A DNA stretch of 64,000 nt from Amorphophallus konjac (GCA_022559845.1 JAHNEJ010000975.1:124001-188000); one strand, 5' to 3'; positions 1 through 11,073 are shown, numbered from the stretch's first letter. Notes: a model not told the origin generated them from the sequence alone. Program-made: numbers and translations.

Positions 1-541
1 CTTACGATCATCTAGGTCCACTCCTAGTAACCTCTGAGCAGCCTCTCTGTAATCGGAGTATGTGACACCAATCAGTGCCTCGCCATCCACTTTGAGGCCT
101 GTGATTCGGACCACATCTTCCAGGTTAGGCACCATGTGCCCCCAAGGCATCAAGAAGGCGCGGCTCATTGGATCCCACCTTTCACGCAATGCTTGGACGA
201 GGGCGAGGTCGAGCTTGATTGGCTCGATCCGGAAGAAGGCTCCAAGCCCTATCACATCTAGTCTGGCCTTCTGAAAATCCGGGAGACCCCTGTACGCTGC
301 CACTACTAGCTCCCATGAAATGTGTGATTTCATCACGCTCTACGCATACACAAGAAATGGGAAAAGGGGCTTTTGTCAAAAGAGAAAAAGGAAGAAAGAA
401 GTAAAGAAGGGGTGGGAAAGCTCCTCTTACGAGTTGCGATTGTGTCCTTTCACTTAAGTGCGCTTCGAGGTCCAAGAGTCTCCTGGAACTGCTACCGCTA
501 GACCTGCTTCTCTTCGAGGAGTGGGAAGATTCACCCTTCAT
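1..541 (-). CDS. PMD (plant mobile domain) gene C, 5' part, runs off the left edge
   Basis: The start ATG is at 541, and exon 1 (541-431) encodes a Ser/Arg-rich leader beginning MKGESSHSSKRS. A GTAAGA donor at 430 and a GTAG acceptor at 341-340 define a short intron. Exon 2 (339 leftwards) stays open to the window edge. It carries the PMD signature: a QALRERW segment, then RAFLMPWGHMVP, a LEDVVRITGL segment and KVDGEA. PMD proteins are a transposon-derived plant family resembling aminotransferase-like/MAIN proteins; their biochemical activity is unsettled. The leader and intron match those of the copies starting at 8203 and 41624. No lesion is visible in the part present. It is the least damaged PMD reading frame here, but it is incomplete. 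Confidence 0.75.
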
Positions 542-1092
542 TCCGAACCTAAGAACTCTTAGTTCCTCCTCTTCCGTGGAAACTTGTACTCTTCGAATTG
601 GCTCTCGATGCCCCTGGGAGAACGAAGGAGGGATGCATTTATAGAAATGGGAGAAGTGCGAGCCAAGACTGCCTCCATCACCTTTAACGATAGCCCTCAT
701 GATAAGGCACCTTCCTTGCGGTCCCATGTGTCACTTCACCGCTCGCGTAGGGTAATTGATTGGATTGTGTAATGTGACGACTCGCTCCCTATGCAGTCTA
801 GAGACGCCCTGTCATGTTGTAGAGGTCGTCCGGGAGAAGGGGCTAAAAGCCGTCATTATTGACTTTGATGGCAGATTCTCGTGGAAAAATGGTCGCGGCG
901 AGACGCAATTCTCCGTTTCACGGACGGGTCTTGTCGAGCACATCACATGGGAACATTATAAAGGATAAGAAGCGTAGGGGAGAAGGAATGCGCAAGAGAA
1001 CAAATGAACAACAGAAAATCAAATCACTCCATTCATAGGTCGACATAAACAGTCATGAACATCACAAGAGAGGAGGTGGGTATGCTAACTCG
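542..1092 (-). promoter_or_regulatory. Upstream region of PMD gene C with a TATA box
   Basis: Read on the minus strand, a CTATAAATGC TATA-like box lies at 644-635, about 95 bases upstream of the ATG at 541. The same spacing and a similar box occur upstream of the other PMD and DUF7745-like genes here. Bases 750-960 resemble the diverged 210-base repeat found upstream of the related genes (8437-8870 and 41857-42290). No gene is seen between this box and the stop of gene B at 1093. Confidence 0.5.
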
Positions 1093-1464
1093 CTAATTCC
1101 TGCCATCACCTTCACGCTCGTCTCTCTCCTCTCCCTTAAGGTGAAGGTCCCTAAGGGGCCTTCTGGAGCTCTGCGAGGCAGCACTTTCCTCACCCCGCAA
1201 TGCCCGCTCTGCTTTGCCGGCTCGCTGCTGCTCCCATGGCATGGCAAAGAAGTTACCTGCTGAAAGGTAGCCGGACTGGCGAAGGCGCATGCCAAATTCT
1301 CGTGCCCTCTCGTAACACTCCTCCATGTCCTTTAGCCTCCGCTCTACAACTCGAAGGCCTACCTGGAGCTCCATCACCTGGGTCTCTAGGGCCTTTCTCT
1401 CATCCTAAGCCCGATGTCGCTCTGCCCTTCTTTCCTCTCTCTCCTTCTCCCTCTCCACTCTCCC
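1093..1464 (-). pseudogene. PMD gene B, 3' end of last exon, severed by the chromovirus insertion
   Basis: This is the C-terminal coiled-coil and basic tail of a PMD protein. It is rich in Arg/Glu heptads, followed by MEECYERAREFGMRLRQSG and a tail ending at the stop at 1093. An in-frame TAG lies near 1405. The same tail type ends PMD gene A (58862) and the Tat copy (39001). The reading frame at 1464 continues in phase with the exon broken off at 57448, if one copy of a 5-base target duplication (1460-1464 and 57448-57452) is removed. The 56 kb between is therefore one insertion with later nested insertions. Confidence 0.75.
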
Positions 1465-2571
1465 TGTAACGACCCAAGAATCCGATAACCGGGAAGGCCC
1501 GATAACCCGAGACTCGCACCACCACCCACGAGTCCGAAGACTCGGAAGGGTTAGAAGGATGGTGTGGAAACTACACAAGTATCACAAGTAATTACAGAAA
1601 TTAAACAGTTATAATATTAAGCAGGAAATAAATTAGCAATTTGCATGGTCCACAATAGAAAATGAATAACAACAACAGTAGTCCACAACTAGTACAGAGA
1701 CAAGAAAGAAAAGTACAGCTACACGGGACATACCCTGGCTCTGACCTCTGGCACTACCTCTGGGCACCCGCACCACGCTGCACCCCAGACGCGCTCCCCT
1801 GGGGCGGCGCCTCACCTGAAACACGGTGAAAACATGCAGGGAATGAGTCTCGGAACAAGACTTAATAGGGATCACTCGAACCCTACCTCGTAAAACGGGA
1901 AACCACTACGCTAGCAGTAGGAGAGTACCTCGGAAAGGAAAGCCATGTACTCTACCAAACAAAGGTCCTACGACACGCAAATCGGCACACGTGCCACGGT
2001 GAGACAACCGAAACTCAACAGTCGACCCGGCAAACCCGAAGGCCAAACACACGACTGACAGTCTGACACTCCGTACTCGACAGGAGTACCACCCCCTAGA
2101 AGCACAGCCGGTAGCGTCCCCTGACGTCTTACACTGCGCCGCAGGTGATCCGCCTGGTGTGGTAGCTCCTACCAAAGGCGCGAACACCGCACAAGTAACC
2201 ACAAATAAGTGACTAGCTAGGGTCACGCCCGTCGACGTGGGTCCAACCGCCCCCAACCACGTGTGCACACACAGACCGTGCGTCCTTGGTCTAGTCCTCT
2301 GACCGGTTTTCCCCTCAGCCGGACTCTGGCTACAAGACGTGGGGCCCGACGGCAACCGGTCCACAAACCGCCTCTAAGGGTAAGCCCGTACACCACTCCC
2401 TGGTGCGACCGGTACCGCGTACTGGTAGGCTACGACTAGTGGAGGGTCACAAAAGGAGTAGACTCTCAAGCCACGGAAAACAACGCCCGCATCCGACGAC
2501 GCACGGGGACCACCCCACGCACCGGCCCTGTCGCACGGTGGCCACAGTCGGACTAAAAACGGGGTTGCATC

Positions 2572-3093
2572 TAGGGCTGTCAATGGGCCGGGCCGGCCCG
2601 ATAGGCCCGCGGGCTTGGCCCGATTTCAGGTCGAGCCGCAAGGTCATTTTCGGCCCGCGGACTTTTAGTCGGGCCTAAAAGCCCGGCCCGACTTGACCTG
2701 CGGGCCGGGCTCGGGCTTTGAATTTGGCCCGCGGGCCTGCCCGGCCCGTTCTTTTTTTTATTCCCACATCAAAATTTAAAAATTATTTAGTTAAAACTAT
2801 GCTATTTTACTTAATGATAAATTTTAAAACTCTCTTTTTACACAAATTATGTAATTAATATCAAAATTTTAATTAATTTAGTGAGATTATATGCTTTATA
2901 TTATTATTTTTATTATTTTATTTAAGTTGTCGGGACGGGCCTTAGTCGGACTTTGAAATTTTTACATAATGTCGGACCCGACCCGGCCCGACATAAGTCG
3001 GGCCCGGGTTGGGCTCGGGCCTTAATGTTGAGAAGTCGGGCCCGGGCCGGGCCGACCTAAGCCCGGCCCGGGCCCGGCCCATTGACAGCCCTA
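2572..3093. mobile_element. hAT-type miniature (non-autonomous) DNA transposon
   Basis: This is a 522-base insert absent from the matching place in the other LTR (after GGGGTTGCA near 55936). The ends are inverted repeats, TAGGGCTGTCAATGGGCC and its complement. The 8-base flanks GTTGCATC (2564-2571) and GTTGCAGC (3094-3101) match at seven of eight positions, as expected for the 8-base duplications of hAT elements. The arms are very rich in GGGCCGGGC repeats and the centre is AT-rich. There is no coding capacity. Confidence 0.8.
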
Positions 3094-3138
3094 GTTGCAG
3101 CCCTCTCGGGGCAACCAGGCGCCTGACGATCCACCCCG

Positions 3139-3675
3139 GGACCGTCACAAGGCTGTAACGGTCTAGGCGAGACCGTTACACACACACCTGGCGGTCTAAC
3201 GCAGGCCGTTACACGGCCTGAGGAACGCAGAGGGTAACGCGCCTGGTCCAGCGCGTTACACAAATGTAACGCGCCTGGCCCAGCGCGTTACGTGAATGTA
3301 ACGCGCCCTCCCTGGCGCGTTACACGCGCCTCATGCTCCCCTCGAGAAAGCAAGATGTAACGCGCCTGCCCCAGCGCGTTACGCGCCCCTCACACCTGGG
3401 GTAACCCAGGGAGTAACGCGCTCGCCCCAGCGTGTCACTTGGATGTAACGCGCTCGCCCTGGCGCGTTACACACGCAGACCCCCAACGGTCAAAAACTAA
3501 CGGTCGGAAAGCCCCTGACGGCCCAGCCCAGGCGCGTCACATACAAGTGGCGGTCAATCGTGGGACCGTCACAGTCCCTGACCCCCGAAGGCTAACCAAA
3601 GGGCATGTGACGCCCCCCCCTGAGGCACGTCACATCATGTGACGGTCCCTGGAAGGACCGTCACACGCGCCCGAC
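3139..3675. repeat. Tandem inverted-repeat (hairpin) array in the chromovirus LTR, left copy
   Basis: Roughly ten units fold as short stems such as GTAACGCGC paired with GCGCGTTAC around a CCTGGCC-type loop, each about 30-40 bases apart. Flanking units use different stems (ACGGTC/GACCGT, GTGACGGTCC/GGACCGTCAC). The right LTR has the same array at about 55985-56540 with one extra unit. Confidence 0.7.
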
Positions 3676-3758
3676 GGTGAGAACGGCGGGAAAGCCCAAA
3701 AACTTCAACCACGCCCCCATGCCTCCACCGGAGAGGGGGAAATCAAAGGGGAAGACCC

Positions 3759-5947
3759 TAAGAAGCCACTTCTTCTTCTATCAGAAATCTGCTTAAGCTT
3801 CTCCACAGGTATGAACAAGCTTCTGGTCAACTGATCAATGTCAGCAAGAGTGGATTTTTAATCCACCCTAAGAAGCCTTTTTCTGTTGCTCAGCGCATTC
3901 AGAGCCTCACAGGTTTCTCCAAACTATCCTTTCTTCACAAGTACCTCGGCCTTCCTTTGGTGATTGGTAGAACCAAACAGATTCATTTTGCAGGGATCCT
4001 TAACTCTATACAAAAGAGGATTGCTGGGTGGAAGGCCAACCTTTTATTACAAGGGGCCAGACTGGTTCTTATTAAGCATGTGCTAACATCCTTGCCAATC
4101 TACTCTCTGTCCTCCACTCCTTTGCACATTGGCACTCACAATCTGATTGAGCAGGCCTTTGCAAATTTCTTTTGGGGATCTTCAACCCATGGCTATAAGA
4201 GACATTGGAAAACTTGGTAGGCATTATGTAGGCCTCAATTCTTACGGGGCCTTGGCATCATGTCTCTTAGAAACATGGAAATTGCTCTTCGTGTCAAAAT
4301 GCTGTGGAATGCTATTCACAATGACACCTTATGGGCTTCTTATTTTAGAGCAAAGTACCTGCACCAATGCCATATCCGAGATGCTAATTTTAGGAACATG
4401 AAAGGATTTGCAAGAAGAAGCTGGTTGAAGGCTAAGGAATATATTCTTCAATTCAAGAAGGTCATCATTGGGAATGGGGTAAACACCAGTTTTTGGTATG
4501 ACAATTGGCTGGGCCAACACTGCTTAAACACTTTTGCTTCTAATGTTCATATCCCCAATCCGAAAGCTTCAGTAAGAGATGTGATTCTGAACCCATCTTC
4601 TGAAGAAATTGCCCTGCTTAATACTTTGCTTCCCAACAGCATTCAGCAAGCTATCAGATCTGTTAGTCTGAATCAGGAAACGGACTTGGGTGTTTAGAGT
4701 ATTTCCTCATCTGGTCAGTGCTTAGTTGCATCAACTCACAATTCTATGGCCAACAATCAGCCACCAACTGATATCCCTTGGAGTCGTTTGTGGTCAAATT
4801 GGGTTCCTAATAAAATTTCAGTTCATCTCTGGAAGATCATGAATAACTGTTTGCCGATTGATGTTAATATTCAAAGAGTGGGCATTGTCCTCTGCTCGAA
4901 ATGCTATTGCTGTGGAACACCACAGGTAGAAGACCTAACTCATTTATTTCTCAACAGTGATATTGCAGTTTCTGTCTGGACTGCTCTCAAAGCAGCAGGG
5001 TTAAACTTTCAAGGTCGCACTACAAAGGAATTCATTCTGAATTCAATCTACAATGCTCAGCCAGGTATGGCTTTTGCAGTTTTCACTCTTGCCTCCATTG
5101 GATATGGTATGTGGGAAATCTAGAAAGCCAGGAACAATGCCAAATACGAGGATAAACCATTCTCTAAAAACAGTAGCATTCATCAAACTTTTTTCCAGAT
5201 CAAGAGGGCTTGTTCGGCAGCTTCACTTAAGGAACCTAAGTCCACCTTCCGGAATATCCTGGATCAACTGGGAATTACATATAAAACCCCCTGCAGAGAT
5301 CAGATGAAGATAGTGAGATGGATTTGCCGTCCTTGGCCGTTTCTAAAACTAAACACAGATGGTGCTTGCAAGCTTTCTACAGACACTGGAGGAGGCGGAA
5401 TTATCAGAGATTCCAGAGGCAAGGTCTTCCTTGCTTTCTCTCACTTTTATGGTCACTCAAACAGTTTGATTGCAGAAGCCCAAGCCCTCCTGGATGGGAT
5501 TAAATATTTGAAGACTGTGGATACTAATCCAGCTCTTATAGAATGTGACTCTCTCACCCTTGTCCGGATTATCAATAAAGAAACTCACTGCCCCTGGTCC
5601 ATTCTCAGCTATGTCAAGGTTATCTGGAGCATCCTCTCTCAGTATGACTTGATTTCTCATATCTTCAGAGAAGCCAATACTGTAGCTGATCTAATTGCTT
5701 CTTTAGCTTGCACCACTAAATGTAATTCTTTCTATTCTTACAGTGAGCTACCTTCAATTATAAAAGGTGCTGCTCGGCTGGACTCTCTAGGCTTGCCTAG
5801 TATCAGATTGATATAACTCTTTATTCATTTCAAGTGGTATAAAAATTACCTCCTAGTGGTCTAATGGTGGAGTGGCTTTCTCCTTACCTCTGGTAAGGGG
5901 TGCACTCTCGCATAGAGCCCTAGGCTAGGCTTTTCTATTAAAAAAAA
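3759..5947 (+). mobile_element. 5'-truncated L1-type LINE insertion
   Basis: The insert interrupts the chromovirus LTR and is flanked by a direct repeat AAAGGGGAAGACCC (3745-3758 and 5948-5961); the three leading As could belong to the tail. The intact LTR has the empty site near 56610-56630. The element ends in a poly(A) run at 5940-5950. It starts within the reverse-transcriptase coding region, so ORF1, the endonuclease and the RT active site were never inserted: ordinary 5' truncation. Confidence 0.85.
3780..5816 (+). pseudogene. LINE ORF2 3' part: RT thumb, zf-RVT, RNase H
   Basis: A single frame runs from about 3780 to the stop at 5816. In order it encodes the end of the non-LTR RT (HKYLGLPLVIGR near 3935, then the IAGWKANLLLQGARLVLIK segment), the RT-associated zinc-binding region (SRLWSNWVPNKISVHLWK, with a CSKCYCC motif near 4900), and an RNase H. 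In the RNase H, the NTDGACK, AEAQAL, ECDSLTL and REANTVAD motifs hold the catalytic acids. Three in-frame TAG codons (4218-4220, 4695-4697, 5121-5123) interrupt it, each where the family normally has Trp. There is no frameshift. A plant LINE with a C-terminal RNase H is a known type. Confidence 0.8.
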
Positions 5948-6249
5948 AAAGGGGAAGACCCCTGGGGACCCCTAGCATGATTCTAGGCCATCAAAAACGC
6001 GAAATCATGCATCCAATCCATAGATCGGGCGAGCTCTCCCCAAATCATGGAAAAACCCCAACATGCTCAATCACACCCCTCTCGGCCTCCCCTCGGCCTA
6101 TAAACCACGAAAATGAACGGCGGGGAGCTAGGGAACGTCACCCTACGTCAATGGAGCGAATGCTCCGCCGGATCATCCACGAACGTAAGAAATCGCTTTG
6201 GAAAACCCTCGTTCTTCAAGCTTCCCACGAGCACCGCACGTCCCCACGA

Positions 6250-6252
6250 GAA
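6250..6252. other. Deletion junction between the chromovirus 3' LTR and the Tat internal region
   Basis: LTR homology ends at 6249 and Tat antisense-gene homology (to 39673) begins at 6253, with GAA between. The expected intervening DNA is absent: the rest of the LTR, the chromovirus PPT and 3' internal end, and the left part of the first Tat unit. One illegitimate-recombination deletion explains this. Confidence 0.65.
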
Positions 6253-8203
6253 ACTGGAAGAAACGCCGTCTGCCCCCATTGCCGATGAAACTACATCGAG
6301 CTGGGCACGCTGCGTACACATACGAGAGGTGACAGTTAAATGGTTAACGCCATAAATTTCAAATCATGCCAGGAGTATGTATATATACACTTACTGATGA
6401 ACCCAGAGCCGCTCGGGTATCAGTTAACTCTTGCTCCGTGTCCGCCAAACGAGCTCGTAAGTTCGTTATTATGGTGTCACGGGCATCCTACAGCCATGGC
6501 TCTTGAGTTCACAAATAAAAATAAAAAAAATGGAAATTATAAAAGATAAAAAATGGTGTTTTACTTTACCTCTATAAGCCCTCCAAGCTGGAGCCTCTCC
6601 GCATACATTGCCCTATAGAGCCGTAGGTAATCTTCACTGTCTTGCGCTTGTGATTCCAGGAGCGTGCCACCCCGCTGCCAGTCTTCATACTGTTCGGGGA
6701 AGCGCACCCTCCAATCAACGCAGGTTGCTGGCCCACGCGTCTTCTTCCCAACGCTGGGTGAGGAGGTTATATCCACCCATTCCTGGGCAAGCCCGAGGGT
6801 TCTCATGACTAATCGTAGCCTTAGTGGCTCAATTTCATTCAAGCAATGGAGCCAGAGATCCCGTCCGAATCGGGCACGGCTTCCAATTACCCATGGCTGG
6901 TCGACATCGATCATATTCAAGTAAGGCTTCCAGTTCACCTATGTTGGGTTGTACATATCTTCTTAGTTACTCAAAAATACAAAAAAATAATAAATAATAA
7001 AAAAATATATAAAAAAGAGAAAAAAGTATCCTACCATCGCTGCAGAGAACTCTTGCAGCTCCCGTCTCGATACCATCAGCTGGTAGGATAATGGTGCTGT
7101 ACTCATGATGGGTTGCCACCGCCTAGCCAACGGGATCGTCACTGGCCGACAGTGTCGAGCTCTCCCCATTGGAATATAATAGTAGCTCCACAGTTACACC
7201 ATCATGTGTCATTGGCATCAACAAATACAAAAAAAAGCATAAAACGAAAACCATAAAAAAATAATTTTTTACCTGGATGAAGGGCGTAAACCCATTTATT
7301 GTCACCTCTCGGCCTGTCCTTTGCGACATACCTGTAAATAGATGTGCCAGCACGGCAGCTCCCCAGGCGTACTGTCCTACTCTCTCCAAATCTACGAGCA
7401 GCTCTAGGAAGCGGCAATGTATGTTGTCTCCCTTGGAGCCCAGTAGCAGCCTACCCAGCAGAAAGAGGAGGAACCTCCTCAGGTCCATGTTGGTCCTCTC
7501 CCAGTTGCTGGCATCCGCACAGTATGCACGGGCACCTCTTTCTACCCTTTCCATGAATTCCTCCAGGGACTCATCATCACGTGGACGAATGTCAGTAAGC
7601 CCTAACACCTCCAGGATCGATGTCTTGGCTACTGACCTGTTCTTCCGTCCATCGAGTTCCACTCCTAACAGTTTCTGGGCACCTTCTCGGTAATCCGCAT
7701 AAGTGATGCCGGTCACTGCCTCTCCATCCACTTTGAGGCCCGTAATGCGGACCATATCTTCCAAACTGGGCACCAGGTGCCCCTAAGGCATCAGGAATGC
7801 CCGACTCGCCGGATCCCATCTTTCATGTAATGCTTGGATCAGGGCAAGGTCGAGCTTTATCGGCTCGATTCGGAGGAAGGCACCGAACCCCATCACGTCT
7901 AGCCTGGCCTTTTGGAAGTCCGGGAGACCTCGATATGCTGCCACTACCAGCTCCCAAGAGATGTGCGAGCGCATCATGCTCTGCACATATACAAGAAGTG
8001 AAAAGGGGAACATTGCTAAGCAAGAAAGGAGAAGAAAAGGATGAAGGAAGGAAACCAAAGAAGCCACTTACAAGCTGTGATCGGGTCCTCTCACTCAGTT
8101 GTCCTTCGACTTCTGAGAGTCTCCGGAAACTGCTACCTGATCTGCTCCTCTTCGAGGAGCGGAAAGACTCACCTTCTGCTCTAAAGCTGGATTCACCCTC
8201 CAT
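6253..8203 (-). pseudogene. PMD antisense gene of Tat unit 1, truncated
   Basis: The start is at 8203 and exon 1 is 8203-8072. Exon 2 (7980-7273) has the PMD core. Exon 3 is about 7190-7034, exon 4 about 6935-6571, exon 5 about 6487-6395, and a piece of exon 6 ends at the 6253 junction. It is a close copy of the gene starting at 41624. Lesions include a TAG in place of the Trp of the FLMPWGH motif (near 7783), and an AA where the exon 3 acceptor AG stands in the other copy (near 7193). Exon 7 and part of exon 6 are gone. Its product cannot be full length. Confidence 0.75.
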
Positions 8204-8307
8204 CTTGAAAAAATGACCAACACTCGCAACCTCCCTTCCTTACAAATTTGCACTCCTCAAGTCTGCTCTAAGGACTTCGGTGTTTCCAAGTCGAGCGAAA
8301 GGGGAGG

Positions 8308-8315
8308 TATTTATA
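8308..8315 (-). promoter_or_regulatory. TATA box of the PMD antisense gene, Tat unit 1
   Basis: TATAAATA on the minus strand, about 105 bases upstream of the ATG at 8203. The identical box in the second copy is at 41736-41729. Confidence 0.5.
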
Positions 8316-8436
8316 GGATTGGAAAGAAGGTGATCTGGATCTATCACCATCACACCAGCAACATCCTTCACGACAAGTCACCCTCTCTTTACTCTCGCAT
8401 GTCACTCTGCCATCTGGAGTGATCAATTCAGACGCG

Positions 8437-8870
8437 TGATTTGTTGACTTGTCCTCCCCATGCGGTCTAAAGATTCCCCGTGTTTATTGTCCCGTTGCGA
8501 CTACTGCTAGCGCGAAGAAGAAAGTGGGGGACATTTATACGGGAAAATAGGACCAGGGACCGACGTTGTTGAAATTGATGGTAGATTCCTTTGAAAGTCA
8601 TGGCCACGGCACACTCGCGTGCCACTTTGCCATGTGAAGTAAATGGAGCAGAGCTCTGATTTGTTGACCCGCCACTCCTATTCGGTCCAAAGATTCCCCA
8701 TGTCTCTTATCCTATTGCGACTACTTTTATCGCAAATGAGGAAATGAGGGACATTCACGTGGGAAAAGAGCATCACGGGCTGATATTGTTGAAATCTGTG
8801 GCTGATCCCCTTTGAAAATCATGGCTATGGTAAGTCACCGCCCCGTGTTTTAAGGCGACATCTCACCGAG
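8437..8870. repeat. Two diverged direct repeats of about 210-220 bases upstream of the PMD gene
   Basis: The copies begin GATTTGTTGACTTGTCC (8440) and GATTTGTTGACCCGCC (8660). Both run through an AAAGATTCCCC segment, TTGCGACTACT, a GGGGACATT/AGGGACATT segment and TTGTTGAAAT. The same pair is at about 41857-42290, and a more diverged single copy lies at 750-960. Their role is unknown; position suggests a promoter-distal or spacer repeat. Confidence 0.6.
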
Positions 8871-9039
8871 CATAATGCATGAGAACCTATGTGGTAGAGA
8901 AGAGGCGTAGAGCAGAAGGAACATATCCAGGGCGAACCAGCCATGTTCAAACCAACCTATTTCACTCGCACATATATAAGGGTTTGTGCCCGTCATGAGA
9001 AGGGAGTGAGTGAACAAGTCACTCACTAACCCTCATCAC

Positions 9040-9460
9040 CCTCCTGGTTACTTCTCTTCTCTCTCCCAAGGTAAGAAGTCCCTTGGAGGCCTTCTATAGT
9101 TCCGTGACGCAGCAATCGCTTTGTCGCGTCATGCGTTCCCACCTGCTCTTCGGCAGTGCTCCTCGCCGTCCTCCTGTCTCTCTCGCGACCCTGATGGACG
9201 CGAAGCTCTTGAAGTCGAGGCCGCTAGTTGAGCTGTCCTATGCTCTGCCGATGAAGATGCTACCAACTCCAGGAGCTCCTCTGCTGCGAGCTCTAATCCC
9301 CTTCCATCTGTAGAGCGAGCCATGTTTGGATGCTCTTTCTCTCAGAGCTCCATCTCCTGCGCCTCTTGTGTTGCTCTATTTTTACCTTTTCTCTCTCTAC
9401 TATCTCTTGCTTTATCTCTCTCTTAGCCATTCGGAGAGAAATCTTTAGCTCCCGGGCATC
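9040..9460 (-). pseudogene. Relic of another PMD gene C-terminus (Tat unit 1)
   Basis: A minus-strand segment resembles the C-terminal tail of PMD proteins: an Arg/Glu coiled coil, an EEHCRRAGGNA stretch like EERYRRARERG of the intact tail, and an RRPPRD stretch like RRPLRD of gene B. No PMD core precedes it; the DUF7745-like gene follows directly at 9664. The second copy has the same relic (42465-42870). Gene B of the outer locus is a less decayed example of a PMD gene between its neighbours. Confidence 0.5.
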
Positions 9461-9663
9461 TCAGGGCAACTCCTCATGCTAGTTGCCTTGAGTTTTTGGC
9501 TCTTGTCCGGAATGGTTGGCTATCACCTAGCACTGGCAATTGCAGATGTTTGTGCCAAAAACAAGAAAAAAGAAAAAAAGGGAATAAAAAAGAAAAAAAA
9601 TAGAAGAGAGTTAGGATCTAAATAGGCATTAAAGTTTCCATATTCATTCCAAGATAAGATACA

Positions 9664-11073
9664 TTAGGGTTTGGGCATCTCAGGCCTCAATTTCCCCAAT
9701 TCAATTACATAAGCTTTCAGCAGTTCTTCGTCCTCACTCACAGACTCTGTTGCCCTCAGTGTAATGCTGGCCTTCCATGACGCTTTGATTATTTTCACAT
9801 TTCTTGCGTCACCCCCTGTGCCCAGCTCCCTTTTCCTGATTAAAGAAAGGTTGGATAGCAGTGGGAATGAATGGCGAGGGAGGCCCATCTGAGTATGACA
9901 CCGGTGCGTGTTGTAAAGGATGAATTCAGACGCGCCAACAAGCTGGAGCTCCATGTTAAGAGAAGACCTCGTGAGAAGCTCATATGGGAGTAAGCATGTC
10001 GGTGCACGAGTGAACATATACTCTTCAAAGGTACTGAAGTGAGCCTGCCAGTCTTCACGTTTCTTCAGCCAGGGAACACGATTTGCTATACTACCACTAG
10101 AGCCTAACACATTGACCATATGGTAAAGTGGGCTTTGTTGGAAGAGTCTTGAAGTAGACGACATTCCCTCACGATGGTTAAATTTGAAATGCAAGTCAGT
10201 CCAGCAATTCAAAAGGAGTGCGCAACCAAAAGGAGGCTTACCCATACTGGAAGCCGTGAGTCCGCTATAGAGATAAGCAAGGATAGCCGGTCCCACTCTC
10301 TTTCCTTCCCAAATTCCACAGATGGCACTTAGCTAATCTTCCTCCACTATGTTGTCAGTATAAGGGAATAAGAGAGCACCCGCTAAGCAGATGGTGAATC
10401 CCTGCATAAGCCCTTCAATGCGATCATCATCACTTGTCAACCTTTCAAGAGCATTTATGACCCAATCTGCAAGTTTTTGCAGATGGATTCCCTTCTGAGT
10501 CTGGACGCCCTTGATGGCTTCGGATGGCATGAAGCTTCTGAGCACCTCCTCGGAAGTCACCCTTCTTAGCATGCGCATAACCTTTACCTTGCCATTTCTC
10601 TGGAATTTCTTCACGCCAAGAAGAAGTTCTGCTTCTTCGAGAAGAATAGTTGCCTCGAAAGTGGGAAAAATGAATGTATGGGTTTGATGGTGCCAAAGCT
10701 CTACCAGTGCACCCATAGCCGCCCAATCCATGTGAATCTCGTTGTAATATTTGGCATGAGTTACGAGCTTTTGGAGATGCCACTTTCTAATGATGGCCCT
10801 CATGTTGATCGAGATGTTCGAAGTGAGTCTCGACAGCCATGGCAACCTTGAAAACTTCCTCGGGCCAGGAAAGAGAGGATACGACTGGAAATAGAAAAAG
10901 TGGAGAAGGCGAAAATGAGCGTAAGAAGGTCTTGCAGAAACACAAAAAAAGAAATGGTAACTCACCATTCGAGACTGAATTCTCCCGGTAAGATGCCCTT
11001 CGAGGCCGGTAAGCCGCTTGCACTCGTTGCTGGGCTTACTTTTCTTCACGGGACGGGAAGACTCCCCTTCCAT
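9664..11073 (-). pseudogene. DUF7745-like PMD relative, antisense gene of Tat unit 1
   Basis: Exon 1 (11073-10966, MEGESSRPVKKSKPS start) ends at a GTGAGT donor. Exon 2 (10884-9664) encodes the body: ALVELWH, an LLEEAELLLGVKK segment, FTICLAGALLFP, GPAILAYLYSGL, and a C-terminal part ending LRPEMPKP. The length, near 440 residues, fits the retrotransposon-linked plant DUF7745 family, which I judge from recall of the pattern, not a search. One TAG (near 10334) replaces a Gln codon that is CAG in the copy at 43086-44496; otherwise the frame is open. No function is known. I also see distant similarity to PMD proteins. Confidence 0.65.

Larger units (their letters stand above)
1465..6249 (-). repeat. 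Truncated 3' LTR of the chromovirus, with two insertions
   Basis: It aligns with 54833-56924 of the intact 5' LTR across 1465-2563, 3102-3758 and 5962-6249. The two gaps are filled by a hAT MITE and a LINE. Homology stops after CCCCACGA at 6249; three bases of filler follow, then Tat sequence. Apart from scattered substitutions, the copies differ by one extra hairpin unit of about 33 bases in the intact LTR (near 56221-56253). Confidence 0.8.

Noticed and set aside
1460..1464. A 7-base target duplication (CTCTCCC) for the chromovirus
   Set aside because: A 7-base repeat is present on both sides, but only the 5-base version with one mismatch keeps the interrupted PMD frame, and 5 bases is the family norm.
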